Counted from the stretch's first letter, positions 16,131 through 24,849 are shown. The stretch is 34,685 nt of DNA from Clostridiales bacterium (GCA_003538975.1 DPQQ01000001.1:71561-106245); one strand, 5' to 3'. Notes: generated by a model not told the origin, from the sequence alone. Numbers and translations are program-made.

Positions 16131-18014
16131 TTATTTTATTTTTTCGAGATACATGCAGGTTAAACGCGGGAGCTTGAGAAGAATGGAGTGTTCTCTTCCG
16201 TGACTGCGTTTTTTTGCCGTCTTGTAAGTCGATTTTCTTACCGCGCCTTTACCTCCGAACCGTAAAGCGTCGGAGTTCAGTATCATCTTATATTCGCCTT
16301 CCGGAAGTCCCAGTCTGTACTTCGGAAAATCGAGTCCCGAAAAGTTCAGTATGACGGCGATTGTTCTGCCCGACTTGTCGCGACGCATAAAAGATATTAT
16401 GCTGTTGTTTCTTTCGTCGGCGGAAATCCATTCGAATCCGTTCCACGAGTCTTCGATCTCGTAAAGCGGAGAATACGATTTATAAACGGAGTTAAGATAC
16501 TTTACGTACTGCTGTAAAGCGGCGTGTTTAGGATACTTGGTCATAAAAAATTCAAGTCCTTCTTCGTACGCCCATTCTCTGAACTGACCGAATTCGTACC
16601 CCATAAAGTTGAGTTTTTTGCCGGGATGAGCGATCATATAACCCAAAAACGCTCTGTCGTTGGCAAATTTATCGTCGTATTCGCCCGGCATTTTATCGAG
16701 AAGCGAACGTTTTCCGTGCACGACCTCGTCGTGAGAAATCGGGAGTACGAAATTCTCGCTGAAAGCGTAGTACATCGAAAACGTTAATTTGTTGTGATTG
16801 TCCCCTCTGAAATACGGATCGCACTGCATATACGACAAAACGTCGTTCATCCAGCCCATATTCCACTTGAAGTTGAATCCCAATCCGCCTACGTCCGCAG
16901 GTTTCGTAATCATCGGGAAAGCCGTCGATTCTTCGGCGATCATAAGAGCGTTCGGGAATCTTTCGAACACCGCCGCGTTCAGTTTCTGAAAAAAGTCTAT
17001 CGCTTCGAGATTATAATTCCCGCCCTTTTCGTTGGGAATCCACTCGCCCGGTTTTTTGTCGTAATCGAGATAGAGCATCGACGCGACCGCGTCTACTCTC
17101 AATCCGTCTATATGGTACTGTTCGAACCAGAAAATCGCATTTGAAATAAGGAACGATCTTACTTCGTTTTTGCCCCAGTCGAAAACTCTCGTACCCCAGC
17201 CTTTATTTTCCTTTCTGTCCCAGCGGTCGCTCTCGTAACAGCAGGTGCCGTCGAATTCGTAAAGGCCGAAAGCGTCCTTCGGAAAGTGAGCCGGAACCCA
17301 GTCGGCTATGACTGCGATGCCGTTTTTATGAAATTCGTCCACGAGTTCCATAAATTCTCTGGGAGTGCCGTATCTCGAAGTAACCGCATAGTATCCGGTA
17401 ACCTGATAACCCCAGCTTCCGTCGAAAGGATATTCCGAAACGGGCATGAACTCGACGTGAGTGTAACCCATTTTTTTAACGTAAGGAACGAGTTCCTTTT
17501 TAAGCTCTTTATACGAATAGTAACTTCCGTCTTCGTGCTTCTTCCAGGAACCCAGATGGACTTCGTAAATATTCATGGGCTTGTCGTAAGACGCCGTTTT
17601 GTTTTTCAAAAACTCCTCGTCCTTCCACTTGTATCCCGAAAGATCGTAAATCTTGGACGACGTAGAAGGCGGCGTTTCCGCATGGAAAGCGTACGGATCG
17701 CTTTTGAATACCGTTTTACCGTTATTGGTTACGGCGTACTTATACATATCGTAACGTTTAAGTCCCGTGACGAAAGCTTCGTACACGCCGCCTTCCGAAA
17801 CGCGCTTCATCGGCGTAAGATCTTTGTTCCAGCCGTTAAAGTCCCCCACTACGGAAACTTTTTCCGCATGAGGCGCCCATACTCTGAAATAAATTCCTTT
17901 TTTGCCGTTTTTCACGCCGGAGTGACTCCCTAAAAGCTCGTAAGCTTTATAGTTGGTCCCCTGATGGAAGAGATAAATCGGCAGATCGAGATTTTCGGTT
18001 TTTTCTTTACTCAT
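16131..18014 (-). CDS. glgB: 1,4-alpha-glucan branching enzyme
   Basis: A GH13 branching enzyme (627 residues) that makes alpha-1,6 branch points. It has an N-terminal CBM48-type domain (about 25-120, FRVWAPHAEKVSVVGDFNGW), the catalytic barrel, and a C-terminal beta domain. Catalytic residues are Asp308 in GLRVDAVASM, Glu361 in AEES, and the transition-state Asp429 in SHDE. The SWGYQVTGYYAVTSRYGTP block is typical of GlgB. The ribosome binding site (AGGA) is modest. It is the first glg gene after pgi, with a hairpin between them. I see no well-formed promoter in the 99-base gap. Confidence 0.95.
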   Translation of the reverse strand: MSKEKTENLDLPIYLFHQGTNYKAYELLGSHSGVKNGKKGIYFRVWAPHAEKVSVVGDFNGWNKDLTPMKRVSEGGVYEAFVTGLKRYDMYKYAVTNNGKTVFKSDPYAFHAETPPSTSSKIYDLSGYKWKDEEFLKNKTASYDKPMNIYEVHLGSWKKHEDGSYYSYKELKKELVPYVKKMGYTHVEFMPVSEYPFDGSWGYQVTGYYAVTSRYGTPREFMELVDEFHKNGIAVIADWVPAHFPKDAFGLYEFDGTCCYESDRWDRKENKGWGTRVFDWGKNEVRSFLISNAIFWFEQYHIDGLRVDAVASMLYLDYDKKPGEWIPNEKGGNYNLEAIDFFQKLNAAVFERFPNALMIAEESTAFPMITKPADVGGLGFNFKWNMGWMNDVLSYMQCDPYFRGDNHNKLTFSMYYAFSENFVLPISHDEVVHGKRSLLDKMPGEYDDKFANDRAFLGYMIAHPGKKLNFMGYEFGQFREWAYEEGLEFFMTKYPKHAALQQYVKYLNSVYKSYSPLYEIEDSWNGFEWISADERNNSIISFMRRDKSGRTIAVILNFSGLDFPKYRLGLPEGEYKMILNSDALRFGGKGAVRKSTYKTAKKRSHGREHSILLKLPRLTCMYLEKIK

Positions 18015-18071
18015 GAATATCCTGAAAGTCCTTGTCGTATTTGTTTTTGCTTGCGTTCAATAAATATTCCG

Positions 18072-18096
18072 CGTCGGACGATCAATTCGTCCGACG
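18072..18096 (-). other. Strong hairpin between pgi and glgB
   Basis: Perfect 9-base arms CGTCGGACG/CGTCCGACG (18072-18080 and 18088-18096) around a 7-base loop. On the minus strand the stem is followed by CGGAATATTTATT, not a clean T tract, so it may be a weak terminator, an mRNA-stabilising 3' end for pgi, or a processing site. Confidence 0.5.
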
Positions 18097-18113
18097 GCGG
18101 TTTTATTTTGATT

Positions 18114-19535
18114 TCAGATTATATAATCCGCTTTTTTGGCGGGAGCTTCGTCCATTTCTTTTTTCTGAGCTTCGTAACCCTTTCTTCCGAGAAGAGCGTA
18201 AGTAGCGTTTTTGCCGCCTTCTACGCCCGGCTGGTTGAAGGTGTTGATGTTAAGAAGTTCTCCGCAGTAAGCGGTTTCCATTTCGAAAAGGAATAAAAGT
18301 TCGCCTACGGTGAATGCGTTTACTTCGGGAAGATAAATGGTGTGGTTGAGTTTTTTCGCCTGCGTAAGAGCGTATTCGGTAGCCTTTCTTTCCGCGGTGA
18401 TGAGTTCGTTCATCGTATGTCCGCAAAGGAAGTTTACGTCCGGAATGTCTTCGCAGCCGTTCGGAATTTCAACCGTGGTTCTGTAGTTGTCTACCGCAAG
18501 GAATGTGATAACTTTATCGCAGGGACCTTCTCTGTAAAGCTGGACTTGCGAGTGCTGATCGGTTACGCCGAGAGCCTTTACGGGAGTCTGACCTACGTTT
18601 ACAACGTTGCCGTCGTTGTCAAGCGCTTTGCCGAGCGATTCGCCCCAGAGCTGGCAGTACCAGTCCGCCATATATTTAAGGCTGTCCGCATAGGGCATCA
18701 TAACCGAAATGTTCTTGCCCTTTTTCATAGCGAGATACTGAAGAGCCGCCATTACCATAGCGGGGTTCTTTTTGTAGTCTTTAGCCTTGCAGATATTGTC
18801 CATGTAAGCCGCGCCGTCGAGCATAGCTTTGATGTCGATGCCGACTACTGCCGCCGCGAGAAGTCCTACGGGGCACATTTCGGAAAATCTTCCGCCTACG
18901 CCGTCGGGGATATAGAAAGTTTTGAATCCTTCGGCCTTGGCGATCTTTATAAGGTTGCCTTTGTTCGAAGAAGTCGTAGCGATTATATGATCTTTAGCCT
19001 TATCGCCGAACTTCGCTTTAAGCATGTTCATGATGATAAGATACTGAGTCATCGTTTCTGAAGTGGAACCGGACTTCGTTATTACGTTGAAAATCGTCTT
19101 TTCGGGATCGATTACGTCGAAAAGAGCCTGCATTCTTTCGGGATCTACGTTATCTTCGACATAAAGCTTGGGAGCCTTTCTTACCGAACGTTTGAGTTCG
19201 TTATGTCTTAAATGGCAAAGAGCCTGGAATACGGCCGTCGGACCGAGAGCCGATCCGCCGATGCCGAGCACTACGAAAGAATCGCAATTCTTTCTTACTT
19301 CTTTGGCGGTGGCGATGATGTCGGCTACGATTTCCTTCTGATTGTACGGAAGTTCCGTCCAACCCTGCATTCCGAGACCTCTGTTCGTCTGAACGGTTTC
19401 GTACGCTTTAGCCATTTCGGGCTTTATAGCTTCGAGATCTTTTTTGGTAAAACCTTCTTCGCCAAGATATTCTTTCATCATATTATTGTAATCGACGCGA
19501 AGACGCATCGAATTACGCCATTCTTTTTTAGTCAT
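18114..19535 (-). CDS. pgi: Glucose-6-phosphate isomerase
   Basis: This interconverts glucose-6-phosphate and fructose-6-phosphate and here connects the glycogen pool to glycolysis. The 473-residue protein has the phosphosugar-binding SIS fold with GIGGSALGP and KSGSTSET loops. The block GQTPVKALGVTDQHSQVQ, containing the catalytic histidine, is typical of clostridial Pgi. Length is close to the Gram-positive form. The ATG follows AAAGGAGA. It has its own strong promoter about 90-115 bases upstream and a hairpin after its stop, so it may be a separate unit from glgB. Confidence 0.95.
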   Translation of the reverse strand: MTKKEWRNSMRLRVDYNNMMKEYLGEEGFTKKDLEAIKPEMAKAYETVQTNRGLGMQGWTELPYNQKEIVADIIATAKEVRKNCDSFVVLGIGGSALGPTAVFQALCHLRHNELKRSVRKAPKLYVEDNVDPERMQALFDVIDPEKTIFNVITKSGSTSETMTQYLIIMNMLKAKFGDKAKDHIIATTSSNKGNLIKIAKAEGFKTFYIPDGVGGRFSEMCPVGLLAAAVVGIDIKAMLDGAAYMDNICKAKDYKKNPAMVMAALQYLAMKKGKNISVMMPYADSLKYMADWYCQLWGESLGKALDNDGNVVNVGQTPVKALGVTDQHSQVQLYREGPCDKVITFLAVDNYRTTVEIPNGCEDIPDVNFLCGHTMNELITAERKATEYALTQAKKLNHTIYLPEVNAFTVGELLFLFEMETAYCGELLNINTFNQPGVEGGKNATYALLGRKGYEAQKKEMDEAPAKKADYII

Positions 19536-19621
19536 GATATCTCCTTTGTCTCCGGCAGACGCCTTAAAATCCGTTTTCGGCGGCGTAAAACCGGTTTTGT
19601 TAAATTTATTTTATATAGTAT

Positions 19622-19650
19622 ATTATAAATTATATACTTTTAAAAGTCAA
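19622..19650 (-). promoter_or_regulatory. Sigma-A promoter of pgi, overlapped by palindromes
   Basis: TTGACT (19645-19650) and TATAAT (19622-19627) are 17 bases apart on the minus strand. A 12-bp perfect palindrome ACTTTTAAAAGT (19636-19647) runs from the spacer into the -35 box. A second inverted repeat with AGTATAT arms (19617-19623 and 19632-19638) encloses the -10 box. The predicted leader is about 80 bases. The remaining gap to spoIVA is AT-rich and holds nothing else I can name. Confidence 0.75.
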
Positions 19651-19759
19651 TATCTATTTGTAAAATCACTTTATTTTTAATAGATTTAACCCTTTTTAAA
19701 CAATTCTTTTGGATTTTTTTTACAAATTTTCAAATAAGGTATATTTTTTAACATAATCA

Positions 19760-19798
19760 GGCGGTCTTACGCCGCGAAAGCCGCAACGTAAGACCGCC
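19760..19798 (-). other. Strong hairpin downstream of spoIVA
   Basis: Perfect 12-base arms GGCGGTCTTACG/CGTAAGACCGCC (19760-19771 and 19787-19798) around a 15-base loop, 34 bases after the spoIVA stop. On the minus strand it is followed by TGATTATG with no T tract. It probably marks the 3' end of the spoIVA mRNA, but it is not a textbook intrinsic terminator. Confidence 0.55.
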
Positions 19799-19832
19799 GT
19801 TATTTCTTTTTAAGCCTTATTTATTTCGGACT

Positions 19833-21311
19833 TTATAAAATTATGCAGATGACTCCGCCCTTTCCTTCATTTACCATTCGGGTAACCGTTTTACGCATTT
19901 TTCCCTGCGAATTTACGTCCATATTCGAAGCTTTTCGCTTTAATCCGTCCATTATAAGATCGCCGAGTTCCTTGCCGAATATATTGGTCGAAAGTATCTT
20001 TTTCGGATTCTCCGAATAATCGGATTTAAGCTCTTTTTCAAGTTCTTCGCTCTGCTCTTTACCGCCGACGACGGGGCTTACCGTTGCAGAAACGCCTATC
20101 TTCATGATATGCAGGCTGTCTGCCGTCGCTTTGAATTTAACGCCGTACTGTCCGCCCTTTCCGTAAAGCTCCGGTTCGTAAAGGGTGATTTCGCTCTCGT
20201 CGGGTTCGACTATGCCGTAACCCGTTTCTTCGGCGGACATAAGGGCGTTTTTAATCTTCTGATACTGCCGTTTCGCTTCCGAAAGCGTCTCAACGTAGCT
20301 CATTACGTCGTATTCGTCCGTAAGAGTTTCGCCGCAGGTTTCGGACAAAACTTCGTAAAAATACCCTTCTTTCACGCCCGTTTCGTACACTGCGGAACCT
20401 GTCGAAAGATCCATTTCTTTAAGTCCGTCTATAAACACGTTGCCGCCGTCCGGAAAGGCTTCGTTTATTTTATAAAAATCTTTGGCTTTTACAACGTCCG
20501 CGGAAGCCGTTTTAACAGTTTCGACGATATTTTTTATAATCGGCGAACTTTCCGGAAGAGCCTGCAAAAATTTGGGCAGAGTAACCGAAATTTCGCTCAT
20601 CGGGAATTCGTAGAGTATTTTTTTGAATACTTCTTCTATATCGTCTGCGGTTGCGGCTTCGGCGTTCATCAAAACGACGGGAACGCCGTACTTTTCTTCG
20701 AGCGAATTTTTAAGTTTAACCGCAGTTTCCGATCCCGGCTCTTTGGAGTTTAAGACTATTACGAAAGGCTTTTTTAAAAGCAGCAGTTCCGCCGCGGTCT
20801 TTTCTTCCGCGGGAACGTAACTTTCGCGCTTTATCTCCCCTATCGTGCCGTCGGTGGTGACTAAAATACCTACCGTCGAATATTCGGCTATAACCTTTTC
20901 GGTTCCGATTTCCGCCGCCGCTTCGAAAGGCATTTCCGTATCCGACCAGGGCGTTTTTACAAGGCGGGGTTTACCGTCCTTTTCTCCGCCGTCCGCGCCG
21001 TCCACCATAAATCCCACGCAGTCGATAAGTCTTACGTTTGCGTAAGAATTTTCTTTAAGTTTTATTTTAACGGCGTTTGCCGGCACGAATTGCGGCTTCG
21101 TTGTCATGACGGCGGTGCCGCCGGCAGCCTGCGGCATTTCGTCGCGCGCGATTTTTTTATCGAGACCTTCGGGCGAATAAGGCAGAATAAGGTTTTCCAT
21201 AACCTTGGTTATAAGCGTGGACTTGCCCGTTCTGACGGGACCTACCACGCCGACGTAAATATCGCCGCCCGTCCTTTTCGCGATATCTTCGTAAATAGCG
21301 TATTTTTCCAT
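19833..21311 (-). CDS. spoIVA: Stage IV sporulation protein A (coat morphogenetic ATPase)
   Basis: SpoIVA polymerises around the forespore with ATP hydrolysis to form the basal layer of the spore coat, anchored by SpoVM. I chose the internal ATG at 21309-21311. It has a GGGAGG site 8-9 bases upstream and gives a 492-residue protein beginning MEKYAIYEDIAKRTGGDIY, which matches the known Bacillus SpoIVA start and length. A further in-frame ATG 17 codons upstream lacks these features. The Walker A loop GPVRTGKST places Lys30 at the known catalytic position. The hydrophobic C-terminal end (GGVICIIL) is where SpoVM binding is known to occur. A sigma-E-like promoter is directly upstream. Confidence 0.96.
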   Translation of the reverse strand: MEKYAIYEDIAKRTGGDIYVGVVGPVRTGKSTLITKVMENLILPYSPEGLDKKIARDEMPQAAGGTAVMTTKPQFVPANAVKIKLKENSYANVRLIDCVGFMVDGADGGEKDGKPRLVKTPWSDTEMPFEAAAEIGTEKVIAEYSTVGILVTTDGTIGEIKRESYVPAEEKTAAELLLLKKPFVIVLNSKEPGSETAVKLKNSLEEKYGVPVVLMNAEAATADDIEEVFKKILYEFPMSEISVTLPKFLQALPESSPIIKNIVETVKTASADVVKAKDFYKINEAFPDGGNVFIDGLKEMDLSTGSAVYETGVKEGYFYEVLSETCGETLTDEYDVMSYVETLSEAKRQYQKIKNALMSAEETGYGIVEPDESEITLYEPELYGKGGQYGVKFKATADSLHIMKIGVSATVSPVVGGKEQSEELEKELKSDYSENPKKILSTNIFGKELGDLIMDGLKRKASNMDVNSQGKMRKTVTRMVNEGKGGVICIIL

Positions 21312-21384
21312 TAAAAAAACCTCCCGTATGCGAACGTCTTTTCCTTTCGGCTTGATTTTCACGCCGCATTCTTACTTTCGCTTA

Positions 21385-21413
21385 AATATATGAGAGGTTT
21401 ATTTTAATTATGA
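21385..21413 (-). promoter_or_regulatory. Sigma-E promoter of spoIVA
   Basis: TCATAAT (21407-21413) matches the -35 consensus KMATATT at 6 of 7 positions. CATATATT (21385-21392) matches the -10 consensus CATACAHT at 7 of 8, with a 14-base spacer. Mother-cell expression of spoIVA under sigma-E is established in Bacillus. The leader would be about 65 bases. Confidence 0.65.
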
Positions 21414-21435
21414 AATTTTTTGTCGTTTTTATTTT

Positions 21436-22236
21436 TTAACCGTTTTTATCTTCGGCTTTTGTCTCGTTTTTCTCTTTCGCCGCTTTGAGTTTTTCTTCCT
21501 TTTTCTTGCGGCTGTCCATAATCATCTTTTTTATAGAAGTCGCGTGTTCTTCGCCTTCAAGCATCCTTTCGATATTCTTTCTGTGGGCGAACCAGGTAAA
21601 AAAACATATCGCAAGAATTATAAGCTGCGAAACGAAATACAAAACGAAGGCTTCGTTATAAGGGTTTGTTCCGACGTAGGTAATATAAAGATAGACGCTG
21701 GAGCCTACCGCCATCGGAGTTATCGCTATAAACGAACCCATCGCGCCGAATTCGGTAAAGTATATAAATGCTATCGCAGCGACTATCGCCATTATGGATA
21801 TAGCCGCCCATGCGAAAGACTTCCTTTCTATCGAACAGGTTATCAAAGACAGCGTGAAAACGCCTATCGTGGTGGCTATTCCCTTGCCGCCTTTGAACTT
21901 CATGAAAACGGGATATATGTGTCCGATTACGGCGGCGAACCCGAAGGTGTATTTGGCAAGATCCGCAAGTTCGAAATTCGTTCCGCCGACGTATACGTCT
22001 TTGAAAATTATCCAGCCTAAAAATGCGGGTACGGCGCCCTTCATAACGTCCAAAAAGAAAGTTATAAGCCCCGTTTTAAGTCCGAAAGTTCTGCTCATGT
22101 TGAGCGTGCCGGGGTTGCCGCTCCCCTGCTTTCTTATATCTTTGTTTTTCAGTTTAGAAATAATCACGGCGAAGTTGAAGTTGCCCATAAAATACGACAA
22201 CACGGTCAGTACGCCGAAAAGTATCCAGTATTTCAT
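21436..22236 (-). CDS. plsY: Acyl-phosphate:glycerol-3-phosphate acyltransferase PlsY
   Basis: An integral membrane enzyme that transfers an acyl group from acyl-phosphate to glycerol-3-phosphate, the first step of phospholipid synthesis. The three PlsY motifs are visible: SGNPGTLNMSRTFG (39-52), the GHIYPVFMKFKGGKGIATT phosphate-binding block near residue 105, and HRKNIERMLEGEE near the end of the last helix. At 266 residues it is longer than the usual roughly 200, mainly through a Lys/Glu-rich cytoplasmic tail after about residue 230. Its ATG shares one base with the der stop (TAATG), so it is coupled to der. Confidence 0.93.
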   Translation of the reverse strand: MKYWILFGVLTVLSYFMGNFNFAVIISKLKNKDIRKQGSGNPGTLNMSRTFGLKTGLITFFLDVMKGAVPAFLGWIIFKDVYVGGTNFELADLAKYTFGFAAVIGHIYPVFMKFKGGKGIATTIGVFTLSLITCSIERKSFAWAAISIMAIVAAIAFIYFTEFGAMGSFIAITPMAVGSSVYLYITYVGTNPYNEAFVLYFVSQLIILAICFFTWFAHRKNIERMLEGEEHATSIKKMIMDSRKKKEEKLKAAKEKNETKAEDKNG

Positions 22237-23552
22237 TATTCGTCCTTATCCTGTTCTCTTACGACTATTCTTATAGGAGTGCCTTCGAAACCGAAAGCTC
22301 TTCTTACTTCGTTTTCGAGATAACGCTTATACGAGAAATGCAGAAGCGTAACGTCGTTTACGAAGAACACGAACACCGGCGGAGCGACGTCCACCTGCGA
22401 AGCGTAGAATATTTTAAGGCGTTTGCCCTTGTAGGACGGCGGTTCGTTCATTCTTACCGCGTCTATTATCATATCGTTGAGTCTGCCGGTCGAAACTCTC
22501 TTATGAGCGTTTTCGTACACGGTTTCGCACAAAGACAGTATTTTTTCCGTTCTTAAACCGGTTTTTGCCGAGATGTACACGGATTTGAAGTAATCCATGA
22601 ATTTAAGACCTTCTTTTAAGCTGTCTTCGAACTTATTTACGGTATAGGTGTCCTTTTCGATAAGATCCCACTTATTCATACATACTACCGAAGGTTTGCC
22701 CTGCTCGTGTATATATCCTAAGATTTTGGTATCCTGTTCGGTAAGTCCGTCTGTCGCGTCTATCATCATAACGCAGACGTCCGCTCTTCTTATCGAAGCA
22801 AGCGCTCTTAAAACGCTGTAATACTCTATATCTTCGTCTACAGCCTTTTTCTTTCTTATTCCGGCGGTGTCGATAAGCGTATACTTTTTGCCGTTATAAG
22901 TGAACGGCGTGTCGATAGCGTCTCTCGTTGTACCCGCGACGTCCGAAACTATGGTTCTTTCTATTCCCAAAAGTTTATTGCAAAGGCTCGATTTACCGGC
23001 GTTCGGTTTCCCTACGACCGCTATTTTAAGTCCCGCTTCTTCGTCGTCTATGTCATTTTCGGGAAAGTGCGATACCACTTCGTCCAGAAGATCGCCTATG
23101 CCGGTGCCGTGTTCGGCGGAAATGCCGAAAGGCTCGCCGAGAGCGAGATTATAATATTCGTATAAAAGTTCGGGCTTATAGGTATCGAGCTTGTTAACGG
23201 CGAGAACCACCGGCTTGCCAGATTTTTTCAGTTTAAGCGCGACTTCTTCGTCATCGGAACCTATTCCCGATTTCACGTCGGTAAAAAATATTATTACGTC
23301 TGCGGTGTCAATGGCGATTTCGGCTTGTTTTTTGATATGCCGCCACATTTCGTCCGTACTTTTGAGTTCGAGACCGCCCGTATCGACGAGAGTGAACTTT
23401 TTGCCGCACCATTCTGCGTCGGCGTAAAGACGATCTCTCGTAACGCCGGGGGTATCTTTCACTATCGAGATACGCTGACCGGATATTCTGTTAAAAAAAG
23501 TCGATTTGCCTACGTTAGGCTTGCCGACTATAGCCACTAACGGTTTAGTCAT
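22236..23552 (-). CDS. der: Ribosome-associated GTPase Der (EngA)
   Basis: Der is an essential GTPase with two tandem G domains needed for 50S ribosomal subunit assembly. The first Walker A loop is GKPNVGKS (10-17) with NKLD at 120-123. The second is GKPNAGKS (181-188) with DTAG at 228-231 and NKWD later. The C-terminal KH-like domain spans about residues 350-438. The length of 438 is typical. It has its own promoter 32-60 bases upstream and an AAAGGA ribosome binding site, and it is followed by plsY with one shared base. Confidence 0.97.
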   Translation of the reverse strand: MTKPLVAIVGKPNVGKSTFFNRISGQRISIVKDTPGVTRDRLYADAEWCGKKFTLVDTGGLELKSTDEMWRHIKKQAEIAIDTADVIIFFTDVKSGIGSDDEEVALKLKKSGKPVVLAVNKLDTYKPELLYEYYNLALGEPFGISAEHGTGIGDLLDEVVSHFPENDIDDEEAGLKIAVVGKPNAGKSSLCNKLLGIERTIVSDVAGTTRDAIDTPFTYNGKKYTLIDTAGIRKKKAVDEDIEYYSVLRALASIRRADVCVMMIDATDGLTEQDTKILGYIHEQGKPSVVCMNKWDLIEKDTYTVNKFEDSLKEGLKFMDYFKSVYISAKTGLRTEKILSLCETVYENAHKRVSTGRLNDMIIDAVRMNEPPSYKGKRLKIFYASQVDVAPPVFVFFVNDVTLLHFSYKRYLENEVRRAFGFEGTPIRIVVREQDKDE

Positions 23553-23583
23553 TGTTTTGTCCTTTATTGTTTATTACGCTACT

Positions 23584-23612
23584 ATTTTATCGTAATATTC
23601 CCTTTTTGTAAA
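23584..23612 (-). promoter_or_regulatory. Sigma-A promoter of der-plsY
   Basis: TTTACA (23607-23612) and TAAAAT (23584-23589) are 17 bases apart on the minus strand. The -35 box sits right at the T tract of the preceding terminator. The predicted leader is about 25 bases. Confidence 0.7.
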
Positions 23613-23646
23613 GAAAAAATCGGGAACGACCGTAATATCGTCCCCG
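23613..23646 (-). terminator. Intrinsic terminator after the DUF523 gene
   Basis: Nine-base arms (23621-23629 and 23638-23646) with one G-T pair surround an 8-base loop. On the minus strand they are followed by A and six Ts. It lies about 50 bases after the DUF523 stop and insulates der. Confidence 0.75.
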
Positions 23647-23694
23647 CAATTATTCTTTTGTAAACGGTTATAAACAGTCCGAAGCCGTTTTATC

Positions 23695-24114
23695 TTATAT
23701 TTCGTCTTCGGTATAAACGGTAAAGCCCGCCTTCAGAAGTTTTTCGGTCGCCAGACCGTTACCGGGACATTTTTTGCCGGTAAAAGTTCCGTCATAAATT
23801 ATACCTTTGCCGCAAGCCGGACTGTTAGCCTTCATTATGCAGTAATCGACGTGGTTTTTTTCGGCTATTTCGACTACGAAATCGGCGCCGCGCGTATATT
23901 CTTCGGTAACGTCCGTTCCTGCGTCGGAAATAAGCTTATCGCCTACCCTTTCGGCGGGATGACGGGGCGTCGGCAGTCCGCCGAGCTGTTCGGGACAAAC
24001 GGGAATAAGTACGTTGTCCTTCCCTAATTCCGCCACTTTTTGGTTATAACAGCTGTCGCCTTTATATCTGCATACGTTGCCGTAAAGGCACGCGCTTACG
24101 AGTATCTTTTTCAT
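23695..24114 (-). CDS. DUF523 protein, candidate 2-thiouracil desulfurase (TudS family)
   Basis: A 139-residue stand-alone DUF523 protein. The family signature is complete: ACLYGNVCRYKG (8-19), CPEQLGGLPTPRHPAE (40-55), and KANSPACGKG (95-104), with cysteines 9, 15, 40 and 101 in the conserved blocks. The characterised member TudS uses an iron-sulfur cluster to remove sulfur from 2-thiouracil, yielding uracil. Here the gene lies 93 bases after upp, which converts uracil to UMP, so the same role is plausible. Not all DUF523 proteins have been tested. There is no clear promoter between upp and this gene, and a terminator follows. Confidence 0.8.
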   Translation of the reverse strand: MKKILVSACLYGNVCRYKGDSCYNQKVAELGKDNVLIPVCPEQLGGLPTPRHPAERVGDKLISDAGTDVTEEYTRGADFVVEIAEKNHVDYCIMKANSPACGKGIIYDGTFTGKKCPGNGLATEKLLKAGFTVYTEDEI

Positions 24115-24207
24115 GTTTTCTCCGTAATTTTGTCAGCCGAGCAGTACCGAATACTTTATCAAGCTCTTTATAGTCGTCGATTTTTATGGTTAAAACGGTA
24201 ACTTAGC

Positions 24208-24849
24208 TTACTTAGTGCCGAAAATTCTGTCGCCCGCGTCGCCGAATGCGGTTACGATGTAGCCGTGTTCGTTCAAAGGAGCGTCCGCGTAATGCGCTAC
24301 GAAAATCTTAACGTCGGGATGAGCGGTAGCGACTCTTTTTACTCCTTCGGGGGCGGCGATAAGGGATAAAAGTTTAATCTTTTTGTATCCCCTTTCTTTT
24401 ATAAAGTTGATAGCGGCTTCCGCCGAACCGCCGGTAGCGAGCGCGGGATCGACGACGATGCAGGTGCCGTTTATGCAGTCTTTGGGAAGTTTGCAGTAAT
24501 ATTCGTGCGGCTCTAAAGTTTCTTCGTCTCTGTAAAGACCGATATGACCTATTTTAGCCGTCGGGAAAAGCGCGGTAAGACCGTCGACCATTCCGAGTCC
24601 CGCTCTTAAAATGGGGACTATCGCGATAGGTTCGGTAACTACGGGAGATTTGAATTTGGAAAGCGGAGCCTGAATTTCAACGTCTTCGGTAGGAAGATCT
24701 CTGAAAGCTTCGTAGCCCATAAGCATAGCGATTTCGGAAACTATTTCTCTGAATTCCTTAGTTGTGGTGGTAACGTCGCAAAGGTGGGTTATTTTATGCG
24801 AAATAAGCGGATGATTGAGTATTGTTACGTTCTTCATGTAATCTTCCAT
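24208..24849 (-). CDS. upp: Uracil phosphoribosyltransferase
   Basis: This salvage enzyme makes UMP from uracil and PRPP. The 213-residue protein has the PRPP loop VDPALATGGSA, the substrate block PILRAGLGMVDG, and the C-terminal uracil-binding region GYIVTAFGDAGDRIFGTK. Two in-frame ATGs are close together. I chose the first (24847-24849) because AGAGGT precedes it at proper spacing; starting at Met5 would give a protein more like Bacillus Upp. It has its own extended -10 promoter and is probably co-transcribed with the DUF523 gene. Confidence 0.95.
   Translation of the reverse strand: MEDYMKNVTILNHPLISHKITHLCDVTTTTKEFREIVSEIAMLMGYEAFRDLPTEDVEIQAPLSKFKSPVVTEPIAIVPILRAGLGMVDGLTALFPTAKIGHIGLYRDEETLEPHEYYCKLPKDCINGTCIVVDPALATGGSAEAAINFIKERGYKKIKLLSLIAAPEGVKRVATAHPDVKIFVAHYADAPLNEHGYIVTAFGDAGDRIFGTK

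Noticed and set aside
19651..19760. AT-rich gap between spoIVA and pgi as a possible small RNA gene
   Set aside because: It contains only weak inverted repeats (ATCTATT/AATAGAT) and no terminator of its own beyond the spoIVA hairpin; nothing supports an independent RNA.
21312..21362. Longer start for spoIVA, 17 codons upstream
   Set aside because: The internal ATG has a strong GGGAGG site and gives the conserved N-terminus and a 492-residue length.
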